A DNA stretch of 64,000 bases from Bradyrhizobium sp. LTSP885 (GCF_000938305.1 NZ_JYMT01000033.1:56753-120752), one strand, 5' to 3'. Shown: positions 46,781 through 55,792, counted from the first letter of the stretch. The notes: generated by a model from the sequence alone, not told the origin. Numbers and translations: made by a program.

Positions 46781-48049
46781 CTAACGCCGTCCCCTAAACG
46801 CCTCTGCCGCCTCTTCCTGAAAGTCCGGGTGGTGATGGCCGTAGTTAGCCTCCAGCTGTTCTACGGTCATCCCCAGCCAGCCAGCGGCCTCCCACATATC
46901 AACGCCGGCCTGCATCAACCACGTGGCCGCAGTGTGGCGCAGCGAATGCCGGACGACATCTTCGCCAAGCCCAGCGTCCTGCAGAATGCCTTCCCAAGCC
47001 GAACGGATTTTGCCGGCAAGCGGCTGCCCATCGTTCACGCGGTTGACGACGAAGCGGATTTGCTCGTCGCTCTTCAGAATGCCGGCCGAGCGCAACTCGC
47101 CTGACCGCGTTTTGTCGATCTGGTGCCAGCGGACCAGGTGAGGGCGCAGACGACTGGCGATCTTTGCTGGTGGGCGTCGCTTCTTGGTTGAACGCTCCAG
47201 TGCGCCTTTGCCCTGATAGACCATGGCGTCCAAGTTCATCCAGGGATGCGTGGTGGTGGGGAGCCATTGCGTGCGCCGAATCGTTTCCTCGCGCCGCGCG
47301 CTGTAAACGCCAATGAGGCAAAAGCGGGCGGCCGGATAACGTCGCCGGATGATCCACCGCTCGCGACGCAATAGCTTGCCATCTTCCTTTCGTTTCCAGG
47401 CGTTTCGCTGGTTATCCCACACGTAGCCGATTGCGGCACCGAGCAGGCGCGCGGCTTCGTTGCGCGTCAGCCAGCGGTGGCGCCCTTCCGCCTTGGGAGG
47501 CAGGGTAATCTTCGGAACAACGCTCAGCGTGTGCTCTGCATGGTACGCGTTGACGGCAGCACGCAAATCCTCAAGCCGGCGCCTGGCGGTTTGATCGGAA
47601 ACTTTGCCTTGACGTGGCTTAAGCCCGGTCTGCCTGTTGTTTTCATTCGGCGTGCCGGTGGACCAGTCCACGAAGTCGCGGCACAGCTGGGCCTTGAGTT
47701 TGCTCACCGTCTTGTCACCAAAGAAGCAATTAAGATCGAGAAGCCGGATGAGAAGCAGATCGTGCTGCGCCCAGGCTCGCTCGTCATTCTCGTCCTTGGG
47801 CCGTTTGGATATCTCGTAGGCTGTAAGGACGTCGGCTATGGCGAGGACGCCGGGGTCAGTTGCGCCGATTGTGGTTGTGTGCCGTCTGCCGATATAGGTT
47901 TCGAGCGCCTTCGCAGCGCCATCAACATTGTCGCGGCTGCAACCTGTGCGGATCTGCCGTCGCTTTCCCTCTGATCGATCGAGGATGACCCAGCACCCTT
48001 CGTCTTCTCGGAACCAGAGACGTGGCGGCTTGGCTTTGCGGCCCGGCAT
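46781..48049 (-). CDS. Site-specific tyrosine recombinase (island integrase)
   Basis: A 422-residue phage-type integrase. The first catalytic arginine lies in LIGVYSARREETIRRTQW; the box II HSLRHTAATWLMQAGVD gives the HxLRH motif, then WEAAGWLGMTVEQLEANYGHHHPD supplies the histidine region and tyrosine nucleophile. The N-terminal part is the arm-binding and core-binding portion. ATG 48049 (MPGRKAKPPRLWFRED) resembles other rhizobial integrases. It should have inserted the island at tRNA-Pro. Confidence 0.93.
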   Translation of the reverse strand: MPGRKAKPPRLWFREDEGCWVILDRSEGKRRQIRTGCSRDNVDGAAKALETYIGRRHTTTIGATDPGVLAIADVLTAYEISKRPKDENDERAWAQHDLLLIRLLDLNCFFGDKTVSKLKAQLCRDFVDWSTGTPNENNRQTGLKPRQGKVSDQTARRRLEDLRAAVNAYHAEHTLSVVPKITLPPKAEGRHRWLTRNEAARLLGAAIGYVWDNQRNAWKRKEDGKLLRRERWIIRRRYPAARFCLIGVYSARREETIRRTQWLPTTTHPWMNLDAMVYQGKGALERSTKKRRPPAKIASRLRPHLVRWHQIDKTRSGELRSAGILKSDEQIRFVVNRVNDGQPLAGKIRSAWEGILQDAGLGEDVVRHSLRHTAATWLMQAGVDMWEAAGWLGMTVEQLEANYGHHHPDFQEEAAEAFRGRR

Positions 48050-48285
48050 GACGGTTTGACCAATTTGCGGATGGCACGAGGCGTGGTCAGATCCTTGCCT
48101 ACCACTTTGGCGATTTCAAGAGTCCCAGCGGCCGCTGCCCTGCGCAATGATGATAATGTCAATGGACCGTGTGGAAAAAATATGGCAGCTGCCTCGACAA
48201 GGGTCATCACTTCGTCCTCACCCCATTGGAGGGGATCCGGGCGTGCTTTCGCGCGGGCGAGCTTGTCGGTGTTACGCTTTGGCAT
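47836..48285 (-). CDS. Excisionase-like / HTH accessory protein overlapping the integrase
   Basis: The frame from ATG 48285 (MPKRNTDKLARAKARPDPLQW) codes 149 residues. Its core LVEAAAIFFPHGPLTLSSLRRAAAAGTLEIAKVVGKDLTTPRAIRKLV resembles a small winged-HTH of the excisionase type. Its 3' end overlaps the integrase start by more than 200 bases in another frame. Similar overlaps occur in rhizobial islands as I recall, but the C-terminal third is low complexity and may not be important. Confidence 0.6.
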   Translation of the reverse strand: MPKRNTDKLARAKARPDPLQWGEDEVMTLVEAAAIFFPHGPLTLSSLRRAAAAGTLEIAKVVGKDLTTPRAIRKLVKPSCRAAKPSRHVSGSEKTKGAGSSSIDQRESDGRSAQVAAATMLMALRRRSKPISADGTQPQSAQLTPASSP

Positions 48286-48484
48286 CTGGACGCGGTACTC
48301 TTGAATTCGCGAGACCTTTGGCTCGGCCGCTCCGTTCAAGGTGTATGCGAAATTTGCTCTCCGGGAAGCTTTGTTCCTTTAGTTGTACGGTAATCGGCGG
48401 CTTCGGAGTGCAGATCGGACACGCTTTTGCGAAGCCGCCGGCGGACAACCCGTACTCCTTGAAAATCGAACGGCGGATGCCCTG

Positions 48485-48777
48485 CTAGGATCGAGCGAAC
48501 GCGACGAGTGGTACGAGATCGTGATTGTCGGCGGCTCTGAGCGCCGCGATGTAGGTGTCGCGGGCCGCGCCGGCGGCTTGAAGGTCCGCGCCACCGCAGG
48601 TGAAATGCTTGCCGCCGAGCTGCGAGATCAAAACGTCGGCCGCGAGATGAGACCAACGGCCGTTTCCATCGGAAAGGGATGTACGGAACTCGCGATGGAA
48701 TCGCACCGCGATCTCATCCGCTCAATCCAATATCGCGCGTCGTCAATTACCCACGCGCCCAAGTCGACCTGAGGCAT
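48485..48777 (-). pseudogene. Fic-family 'mobile mystery protein B' remnant
   Basis: Two neighbouring minus-strand frames together resemble the C-terminal half of a Fic domain of this family. One gives VDLGAWVIDDARYWIER; after a one-base loss near 48720 the other gives DEIAVRFHREF, then SDGNGRWSHLAADVLISQLGG, ADLQAAGAARDTYIAALRAADNHDLVPLVAFARS and a stop. The Fic motif HPFxxGNGR is damaged: the catalytic histidine position is lost (TSLSDGNGR) and no N-terminal half is seen. This is decayed DNA from an earlier mobile element. Confidence 0.7.
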
Positions 48778-48973
48778 AGTCGAAGCCGGCGCCGCTATCT
48801 ATGCGCTGCCTATGCTAAATCGGCGAACGTCGTTCGACGTACCTTGCGGATATTTGCAGGCCGTGGGCGCGCGGGATTTGCCTTTAGGGGGCAAGCGCCT
48901 AAAAGCGATCAGGCCGGTCGGCGCGACGGTAATCTGCCTTTCGCTAGTCGCAGAACCATTCATGGACGACGAA
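48778..48973. other. Spacer between Fic remnant and the TIR operon
   Basis: Together with the Fic remnant and 48286-48484 this makes 690 bases without an intact gene. 48778-48973 has one open plus-strand frame that begins MLNRRTSFDVPCGYLQAVGA, but no ribosome binding site and no recognisable domain; I take it as non-coding. Confidence 0.45.
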
Positions 48974-51900
48974 TTACAGAACTTTACCACTCAATGCCGC
49001 CTCCCGCCAGCGCCGTACACTCATCACGTCGAATCGCTCGCTTTGGAAAACAATCTGCTTCACTAGCCTCTTGCCGTTGTCACTTTCTCGGTTCAAGTAG
49101 CTTCGCACGTCCATCCAGCGGATTTCGCTTTTGGAATTTCGGACTACAAGCAAAACTGGAAATGCCTGTTCTCTCCAATACTCAGCATGCCGCGGCTTCT
49201 CAATTCTAAAGATTTCTGCACCGTCGCTCTTTCGCGTTTTCAAATATGAATCACCGGATTTCAATTGCAGATAGACCATTCGGCCAGTTGCATGGCCCGT
49301 CTCGGATTTAAACTCAACCTCCATGTCGATGCCGTGGTCGCTTACATTCTTCTCACGACAGATTTGACCGGCCAACGCCACGGTCGAGATCACGTCGCCA
49401 ACAAGCGCACGCTCCTTGCTCTCATTATCCAATACAATTGACGCCTGCTCTTGAAGATCTTGCACCTTTTTTTGAATTTCAGGACTGGCGAAACATTGCT
49501 CCATTTCATCCCAAAGAGGGACCCTCTTTTCACATTCTGAGCAGACAATGGTGGGAGAATCACCATTGCTTACGAGAGTTTTAGCTTGATCGGTAACTCC
49601 GACCGAGGCCGGTCGTCTGTGTAACCATCCATCAAGCCGCTTCATTGCAACTTCGCGATTGCCCACCGGCGTATAACAATGGGGACAAACGTAATGCCGC
49701 AAACGCACAACGTCTCTAGCGTTTTGTAGCAAGTGCTCGTGAACGTATTTGCTGAAAATAATTCGTTCCTGCATTGGAATCACGGGATCAAAATACAACT
49801 CCAGCTCGCCAGCGCCTGCGACGCGGCGAATTAGCTTCACACCCAACTGCTTTTTGGTAAGCGTCCTAAAGTCGGCGGCGTACCTCCAAAGATGATCCTG
49901 TTCGAACGATTTAGTGTGATGGAGCCGCACCACCAGCCGGGCGTAAAGATCATCGACGAATCCGTTGAAACGATAGCTCACTTGAACCGCCGGATGGTCA
50001 ACCAATTCGGGGCGTTCGCGCCGGTAGTAGCTTGGAAAGATAAGTAGTGAGCCTTGATCCGTGTTTTCGCGCAAGCACAGGCCGCGCTCAACCAGCATTT
50101 GATACATAGCCAGCAAAACAAACCGTTCATCGTCCTCCCCAATCCGTGGCGTCGAGGACTGGTAGGTAAGTGATTTGCCATCCAGCATGCGCTCTTCAGC
50201 AATGCAGCCGCGTTCATGCTTATCCTCGCGCATACTTTGAATCACAGCTTGAGCATAGGCGTTGATCAGCTCCGGTTGGAGCAGTATCCAACTACCGAAT
50301 TTTAGTTCCCAAACGACTGCCGGGCCCGATAGCAGACCTATCACGGCCATTAGTTCATCGTCAGTAAAGCGCGCCGCTTCGGCGGACAAACGAAGTTGAA
50401 GTATCTCTCGCAGCTCGTTAAAGCGCAGTAATACGCGCCCCTCGTCCTTGAGACGAATAATCTCCTCTTTGAGTCGCTTGAATAACAAGGGTGATGAGCG
50501 CCATGGGATCGATTCCCAATTGATGTTATCGAGAATTGCTTGTTTAAATTCTTCGCACCCAATGCCAATCTTTGCACTCGTTTCTAGCAGGCCAGAGAAA
50601 CCATGCTCTTTGGCAAACGCCTTTACCTGGGTTCGGCTAACACGTAAGCCACCGGTATCCACCCGTCCTACGACCAACAGCTTAGAGAAAGCCTTGCTTG
50701 AGACACGCGCGAGATCGCGGTCCCACTGGCCCAGTGTTTCAAAGATGTCGTCCTTCTGGCCGTCAAAGACCAGCGCGGCCAGGGCCGCGTCATCCATATA
50801 AAGTTGGTGGATCAAACGTTGATCCGCCTGGCCGCCAAAATCCCACAGCCAAATTTCTCGCTCTACGCCATCGAGGGAAGCCACAGGCAGCTTCCATTGC
50901 GTTGCCCACGCGCCGACTGTGGAACCGCTATCCTGCCACTGCTGCCCCGCCAATATTTTAGAGAGTCCCGTCTTGCCCGCGCCACTCTCGCCGACAAGCA
51001 GCACCTTGGCGTTAGTGTACTGAATATAGGTGGACGCGGGAGATCCGGAGGGCGCGGCAGTCGACGCTTTCTCTACCGTAATAGGTTCCGATAAATTCCA
51101 TTTTCGGATGCCCCCATGTTGATCGGCCGACAGAGCGCGGTTTTGATTGGCAATCCATGCCACATTCCGGACTTCGTCTGTGTGCCCTTCTAGTACGCTA
51201 AGACATCGTCCCGTCTCTGCATCCCACAACCGGACTGTGTTATCCCAGGAGCCAGTCAGGATTCGACGGTCATCTGCGCTCCATGCCACAGCCCGGATGC
51301 CATCCGTATGACCTTTAAGCGCCTGCGTGCATCGACCCGTCTTCAAATCCCACGTTCGTGCGGTATGATCAGCGGAACCTGACAAGGCAAATCGACGGTC
51401 CGCGCTTAATGCTACCCCGAAAACGCGATCAGTATGGCCTTCAAGTACACGGAGGCACTGCCCCGTTGTTACGTCCCATTGCCGTACGGTCATGTCACCT
51501 GAGCCGGATAGAACGTGATCTTGGTCGGCGCTCCATGCCACACTCCAGATCGGTCCAGTGTGGCCCCTAAAAACCTGAAGGGTCCGGCCAATATCCACAT
51601 TCCAAAGACGCAGAGTATTGTCTGAGTCATCCGCTCCGGATAGGGCACGACGCTGGTTTGGAAGCCACCATAAAGATAGCACGTCAGCAGTATGACCTGA
51701 GAGTACTCTCAGGCACTCGCCACTCTGCAAATTCCACAGGCGCACGTTGCCGTCAGCGGAGCCGGACAGCGCGCGACGTTGATCGGCGCTGAACACCAAA
51801 CTTCGGACCTCGCCAAAATCGCCTTCGAGCGCCCGAAGGCGAGTCCGCGCCTGTAAATCCCATAACTCGATGTTTGAGTTAGATCCGACGAGAACGCGCT

Positions 51901-52432
51901 GTCCATCTGGACTGAATGCGCAGGCCCGAATTCTCGACGTTGGATTAATTGGCAGTTCGATGAAGTCTTCTGAAGCGTGTTCGGTCGGGACCTCTATTTC
52001 TTTAAACGCCGGTTTTATGGGTGGAATACAAGCTTCGAAAAGCTTCGCATATGCCTGCTCGTGTTCATCAGGGAGGCAACTGATGTACAGGAATTGCGAT
52101 AGAGACCCCTTGATCGGAGCGATATCTAACCGCAGCGGAATGAAACGCCGTTGCTTGTTCAAGGGGTCGCGAAACCGAAATGTGCCAGCTTCTAACTGCG
52201 CCCAATCAGAACCAAATGCCTGAGCCGACATACACAGGACCAACACGCGTGAATGCTCTAGCCCTTCTTCGATCTTGGCTGGAATGCTATCGCCGGGCCT
52301 TATCGCCCATTCATCAAGCCACACCCGTAGTCCATCCGCACGCAATCGTTCCGCGAGGACGCGCACAACGGCTTTATCCTTCGCGCTGTGGCTAAGGAAT
52401 ACATCGAAGTCAAAATCGGCGGATGTTGACAC
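48974..52432 (-). CDS. TIR - WD40 - Roc/COR GTPase - zinc ribbon - DUF4365-like nuclease fusion
   Basis: A 1152-residue protein. In order: TIR domain (1-135; FDVFLSHSAKDK, W77 and putative catalytic E81); seven WD40 blades about every 42 residues (165-447; six GH-type caps such as GHTDEV); Roc-like GTPase (475-640) with GESGAGKT at 481-488, WDFGGQ at 530-535 and ETSAK at 617-621; a COR-like region (650-910); a zinc ribbon C916-C919/C964-C967; and a DUF4365-like end (1000-1110) with D1036, Q1056 and K1058 of a PD-(D/E)xK nuclease. Start GTG 52432 has AGGAG seven bases upstream. Likely a sensor with NADase and nuclease effectors. Third gene of its operon, 36 bp after DUF2235. Confidence 0.88.
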   Translation of the reverse strand: MSTSADFDFDVFLSHSAKDKAVVRVLAERLRADGLRVWLDEWAIRPGDSIPAKIEEGLEHSRVLVLCMSAQAFGSDWAQLEAGTFRFRDPLNKQRRFIPLRLDIAPIKGSLSQFLYISCLPDEHEQAYAKLFEACIPPIKPAFKEIEVPTEHASEDFIELPINPTSRIRACAFSPDGQRVLVGSNSNIELWDLQARTRLRALEGDFGEVRSLVFSADQRRALSGSADGNVRLWNLQSGECLRVLSGHTADVLSLWWLPNQRRALSGADDSDNTLRLWNVDIGRTLQVFRGHTGPIWSVAWSADQDHVLSGSGDMTVRQWDVTTGQCLRVLEGHTDRVFGVALSADRRFALSGSADHTARTWDLKTGRCTQALKGHTDGIRAVAWSADDRRILTGSWDNTVRLWDAETGRCLSVLEGHTDEVRNVAWIANQNRALSADQHGGIRKWNLSEPITVEKASTAAPSGSPASTYIQYTNAKVLLVGESGAGKTGLSKILAGQQWQDSGSTVGAWATQWKLPVASLDGVEREIWLWDFGGQADQRLIHQLYMDDAALAALVFDGQKDDIFETLGQWDRDLARVSSKAFSKLLVVGRVDTGGLRVSRTQVKAFAKEHGFSGLLETSAKIGIGCEEFKQAILDNINWESIPWRSSPLLFKRLKEEIIRLKDEGRVLLRFNELREILQLRLSAEAARFTDDELMAVIGLLSGPAVVWELKFGSWILLQPELINAYAQAVIQSMREDKHERGCIAEERMLDGKSLTYQSSTPRIGEDDERFVLLAMYQMLVERGLCLRENTDQGSLLIFPSYYRRERPELVDHPAVQVSYRFNGFVDDLYARLVVRLHHTKSFEQDHLWRYAADFRTLTKKQLGVKLIRRVAGAGELELYFDPVIPMQERIIFSKYVHEHLLQNARDVVRLRHYVCPHCYTPVGNREVAMKRLDGWLHRRPASVGVTDQAKTLVSNGDSPTIVCSECEKRVPLWDEMEQCFASPEIQKKVQDLQEQASIVLDNESKERALVGDVISTVALAGQICREKNVSDHGIDMEVEFKSETGHATGRMVYLQLKSGDSYLKTRKSDGAEIFRIEKPRHAEYWREQAFPVLLVVRNSKSEIRWMDVRSYLNRESDNGKRLVKQIVFQSERFDVMSVRRWREAALSGKVL

Positions 52433-52468
52433 GGTTAGCTCCTACCAAAGCTGCGGCAATCGCGCTAG

Positions 52469-53695
52469 TTAAGTTATCACCTCGGCAGAGTCAGCTGAGA
52501 CGGCTCCCATGAGACAGGCCGGATCAACCTGCCTGAGAGTCGCCCAGGTAGCTAAATTCTGCGGTCGATAAGCGGCATCGCTCCGCCATCTGTCAAACAC
52601 CGAAGCGTCGATAGTTTCGTTGACGGATTTGACGTATCCAGGTGGCGACGCAACGCCGAAGCGACCGGATCCGATCGAACGAAGGTGTCGTTGTCCGAAC
52701 GTCGCAAGCTTATAAAACCCGCCGGCGAATTGGGAGTATGAGTCCGCGACGGGGTCCCGGAACGAACCGGGGTCTATTTGGACGGGATATTTGAAACTGA
52801 GGCCTGTGAGGGTCGCTTTTTCTACGAGCCAGGCGAGTGGGATTTGCGCGAGCCGATCGTCAATATAGCCACCGCCGATGTTCGCGTGTGCGCCCACAAA
52901 CCAGCGTTGCTCCACAAGCGGTTGCAATCTGGGTGTTCGCGCTTGAGCTCCAGTTTGCAATGGAGTGAATTTCGTCCAGATCGCCGGCGAAAAGTGGCGT
53001 CTATGTTCGTCAATCGCGAGTGCCTGATAGGTCCGGCGATAAAGGTTGCTCAATCTGGTATGATGAAATTGAGAACGCTTGCTGGAAAACCAAAAATTGC
53101 CAAATGGAACACCCAACGAGCCTACGGTATCGAATACACCGGTGAATTCTATATTGATTCTTTGTGAATAGCTGAGCAGCCACTGCTCTTCCCGCGATGG
53201 AGGGAATATGCGCGGCTCGTCCGTTGAACTTTCGCCTCGCTTGAGGCGACGGCTCAGCTCGCGTTGTTCGAATTGCAATTGATAAATCGGACGTGTTGCC
53301 TTGCTGTCGATATAACGCTTGAAAATCTGCTCGACTGAAAGGGGAGCACCTGGCTGGAGTAAGCCACACTTTGCAATCAATCCGGTCAAGCTTCGGGCCG
53401 TGAATGCCCCTCGACTAAATCCAAATACAAAAACATCGTCGCCAGGCTCATAGTTCTCAATGAGCCAGCGATATGCAGAAATGACGTTTGAATCAAGCCC
53501 ATAACCAAACATGCCACCTCGAAGTTTCTCGCCCTTGCGAGATCCAACACCTGTGTCGTAATAGACAACCTGCCGTGCACCATCGGCGGATTGCTCCGCG
53601 CAAAGAGCTCGCAAGCGCCAAACGTTTGTATTGTCCCGCACGGTGTTCCACGTGCCGTCGAGAAACAACGCGATGCGTTTTGCGCCGGGTCGCAT
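52469..53695 (-). CDS. DUF2235 alpha/beta hydrolase
   Basis: A 408-residue DUF2235 protein, the hydrolase domain of Tle1-type phospholipase effectors. The start RIALFLDGTWNTV is diagnostic. The nucleophile S94 sits in FGFSRGAFTARSLTG, an aspartate in FTGVFDTVGSLGVP, and the histidine in FVGAHANIGGGYID, so the triad looks complete. No secretion signal or VgrG/PAAR partner is nearby, so it probably acts inside the cell. It lies 36 bp before the TIR-WD40 gene and 27 bp after the 602-residue gene, within one operon. Inferred: a membrane-damaging effector. Confidence 0.85.
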   Translation of the reverse strand: MRPGAKRIALFLDGTWNTVRDNTNVWRLRALCAEQSADGARQVVYYDTGVGSRKGEKLRGGMFGYGLDSNVISAYRWLIENYEPGDDVFVFGFSRGAFTARSLTGLIAKCGLLQPGAPLSVEQIFKRYIDSKATRPIYQLQFEQRELSRRLKRGESSTDEPRIFPPSREEQWLLSYSQRINIEFTGVFDTVGSLGVPFGNFWFSSKRSQFHHTRLSNLYRRTYQALAIDEHRRHFSPAIWTKFTPLQTGAQARTPRLQPLVEQRWFVGAHANIGGGYIDDRLAQIPLAWLVEKATLTGLSFKYPVQIDPGSFRDPVADSYSQFAGGFYKLATFGQRHLRSIGSGRFGVASPPGYVKSVNETIDASVFDRWRSDAAYRPQNLATWATLRQVDPACLMGAVSADSAEVIT

Positions 53696-53722
53696 TTCTG
53701 GATTCCCTTGGTCGCGGCCGCA

Positions 53723-55531
53723 CTATTCTTGGCAAACAATATAGCCGAGTGCGTTCATTTCAGTGCAAGCAGAGAAGAATGACAGCAGCAACCAATAAAG
53801 CTGCACAAAGTAGGGGTCGGGCGCGCGGCCGGCGGCGATGTCGGCTAGTGCGCGTTCGACGGCCCCGCGGCTCAATGAGGATGTGACGATAAAGACTCGA
53901 CGGACCGCATCCGGAGCACTGCGCGCGCGTTCGAATTCCCTTGCGAGCTCGTCGGAATTTCCGCGCGAGACCCGCGGGATCGATGTCTTCACACCACCAT
54001 TGACGTAATTTTTCTTCCAGCCACGAATTTTTGCGGCCATTGCTTCTGCTGGCAAGCTCATCCGTTGTAGGTTCTTTATCGCCTGGCTTACCGAAATGTG
54101 GAATGGCCCAGCGCCTAGCGACAAGTTGCCATGCTTCGCGTGGTAGAACGTGATGCGCGGCGGGCTACTGGTGTTATTGAGGCCGATAAAGTCTGCCCAC
54201 TCGTCGCCCAGATCGTCGCAAACAAGTACCTCATCGCCCTCGGCGATCGCCGCTTCAATCGTACCGAATGTCGAGTCCGCATCGAATACACGTTGCCTGC
54301 TCTTGAAGGTTCCCTTTTCATCAGTTACGCCCGCAAGCAGGGGATGTGGGCGCAAGTAGCGCAGGAAGGACTTTCCGCCATCGGCTAACCCATCATCGCG
54401 AAACAGAGTTCCGTCGATATATGCGAGGGAGAGAGCGTCAAATAGCAAGATGAATCGGTTCTCGCGGTCGATGTAGCGCCGAATTGACGTTCGAGCTGGG
54501 TCTTGTCCGAGCGGGTATTTGGTGCTTTCTACCTCCACATTTGCGGTATGCGGAAGTTGGAGATCGCGCAAAGCGACGCGAGACTTGTTGATTGCAATGG
54601 ATCCCACCCTGACGTCTCCGGCGCCCGTATGGATGTCCATGATGTGCCCATCGCCATTGATCTTGAGCACACTATCAAGCTCCGCGAGCACCAAGTCACT
54701 TTCAGCTTTGGTGAGCGTAATGATTCGATCGCCGTTTGCACGTACAAGCCTTATCTCGCGGCTTTCATGCAATTCGTCGGTCAAGCTGGATACGTCTACG
54801 GCGAAAGTTGTCGGGCGTGCAGAGATGCTGGCCAAATCAATGGCACGAGCGAAGGTACGGATGAAGGGCGCGGGCGGCTTCCCCCCATCGACCAGTTCGT
54901 TGATTACGGCCCTGGCGTAGTCGACCAAGGTAAGGTGATCGACGCGGTCCGAACGCTGAGCGATTCTTCCTGTGCTAGGAGTGGTCGAGTAATGTTCTGC
55001 TCCCGATTGGACTGCGTAAGCTTGCGGTACATAACGATTTGCGCCCGCGGGACCAACAACCTCCCGCAGGTCATTGGCCTCGAACATTTTGTTTCGCATG
55101 GCGTGTTTCGACACTGACATGTTACGGAGGCGAATTTTTTGAAAGACGCCGTCTTGTTTGGCGATCGCAATATCGATACGTTCCGTGGGCACGCGACCAA
55201 GATACCGCGTCACGAAGCCGGAGGGCATGTCGAGCTTTGACCTGAAGACCGCAACGTAGCCACGATGTTCGACCAAAAGCAGAAATCCACAGATCCGCTC
55301 GCGGACAGCGGCCTCTTCTAACAAAAACGCGGGCGAGCGATCGTAGAGAAACGAGATTGCCGACCAGACAGTGTCGCCTTCTCGCTCACGTCGGTGGTGA
55401 AAGAGATTCTGAGATGCAGATGGCTGGGCTGAGCGGACGTGACGGAAAAGTTCATCCACGGCGGCGTTGCTTAGTGCACGTTTCAGCTTATGAAAGTTGG
55501 CGGTTTTGCCAACACGCAGATTATTGATCAA
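53723..55531 (-). CDS. Unrecognised 602-residue protein, first gene of the TIR operon
   Basis: I do not recognise this protein. The start is TTG 55531 with GGAGG eight bases upstream. The first third includes AVRERICGFLLLVEHRGYVAVFRSKLDMPSGFVTRYLGRVP. The middle is mixed alpha/beta (MDIHTGAGDVRVGSIAINKSRV). Near residues 450-500 comes EVLVCDDLGDEWADFIGL, then PPRITFYHAKHGNLS, which recalls a restriction-nuclease-like fold because of the D...(FYHAKH) arrangement; this is weak. The end WLLLSFFSACTEMNALGYIVCQE is hydrophobic. It is followed 27 bp later by DUF2235. Could be a sensor or adaptor. Confidence 0.7.
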   Translation of the reverse strand: MINNLRVGKTANFHKLKRALSNAAVDELFRHVRSAQPSASQNLFHHRREREGDTVWSAISFLYDRSPAFLLEEAAVRERICGFLLLVEHRGYVAVFRSKLDMPSGFVTRYLGRVPTERIDIAIAKQDGVFQKIRLRNMSVSKHAMRNKMFEANDLREVVGPAGANRYVPQAYAVQSGAEHYSTTPSTGRIAQRSDRVDHLTLVDYARAVINELVDGGKPPAPFIRTFARAIDLASISARPTTFAVDVSSLTDELHESREIRLVRANGDRIITLTKAESDLVLAELDSVLKINGDGHIMDIHTGAGDVRVGSIAINKSRVALRDLQLPHTANVEVESTKYPLGQDPARTSIRRYIDRENRFILLFDALSLAYIDGTLFRDDGLADGGKSFLRYLRPHPLLAGVTDEKGTFKSRQRVFDADSTFGTIEAAIAEGDEVLVCDDLGDEWADFIGLNNTSSPPRITFYHAKHGNLSLGAGPFHISVSQAIKNLQRMSLPAEAMAAKIRGWKKNYVNGGVKTSIPRVSRGNSDELAREFERARSAPDAVRRVFIVTSSLSRGAVERALADIAAGRAPDPYFVQLYWLLLSFFSACTEMNALGYIVCQE

Positions 55532-55634
55532 ACGCCATTCCTCCCCGCGGCCGAACTGTGACCCTCTGGCAGAGACTGTCGGATAGCATCTTGAGCCTTA
55601 GAAAACGGGGTAGAGTATTGTTGTTCAATGTAAG

Positions 55635-55673
55635 GTAGAATATATCGTTCTACGCCGAGCTCTTGACGAGCTC
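55635..55673. promoter_or_regulatory. Inverted repeats upstream of the TIR operon
   Basis: GTAGAA-7-TTCTAC (55635-55653) and two GAGCTC hexamers five bases apart (55657-55673) lie about 105-140 bp before the first gene and about 120 bp after the end of cap5. No T-run follows, so an operator is more likely than a terminator. Promoter hexamers could not be fixed with confidence. Confidence 0.4.
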
Positions 55674-55792
55674 AATAGTCCTTATGCCGGATGAGCACAC
55701 CTATTGGCCGTCTACGCGCTGCTGGCCATCGTAAGAATAGCCCGGTTATGATCGCGAAATTCGTCTCGGGTATTGTTGAAGGATTGCCGTGC

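Noticed and set aside
48812..49066. 84-residue plus-strand frame before the TIR gene end
   Set aside because: No ribosome binding site, overlaps the TIR gene antisense, no known domain.
48974..52432. Reading the TIR-WD40 gene as a eukaryotic-type scaffold only
   Set aside because: The intact P-loop, TIR glutamate and nuclease-like C-terminus point to an active switch and effectors, not just a scaffold.
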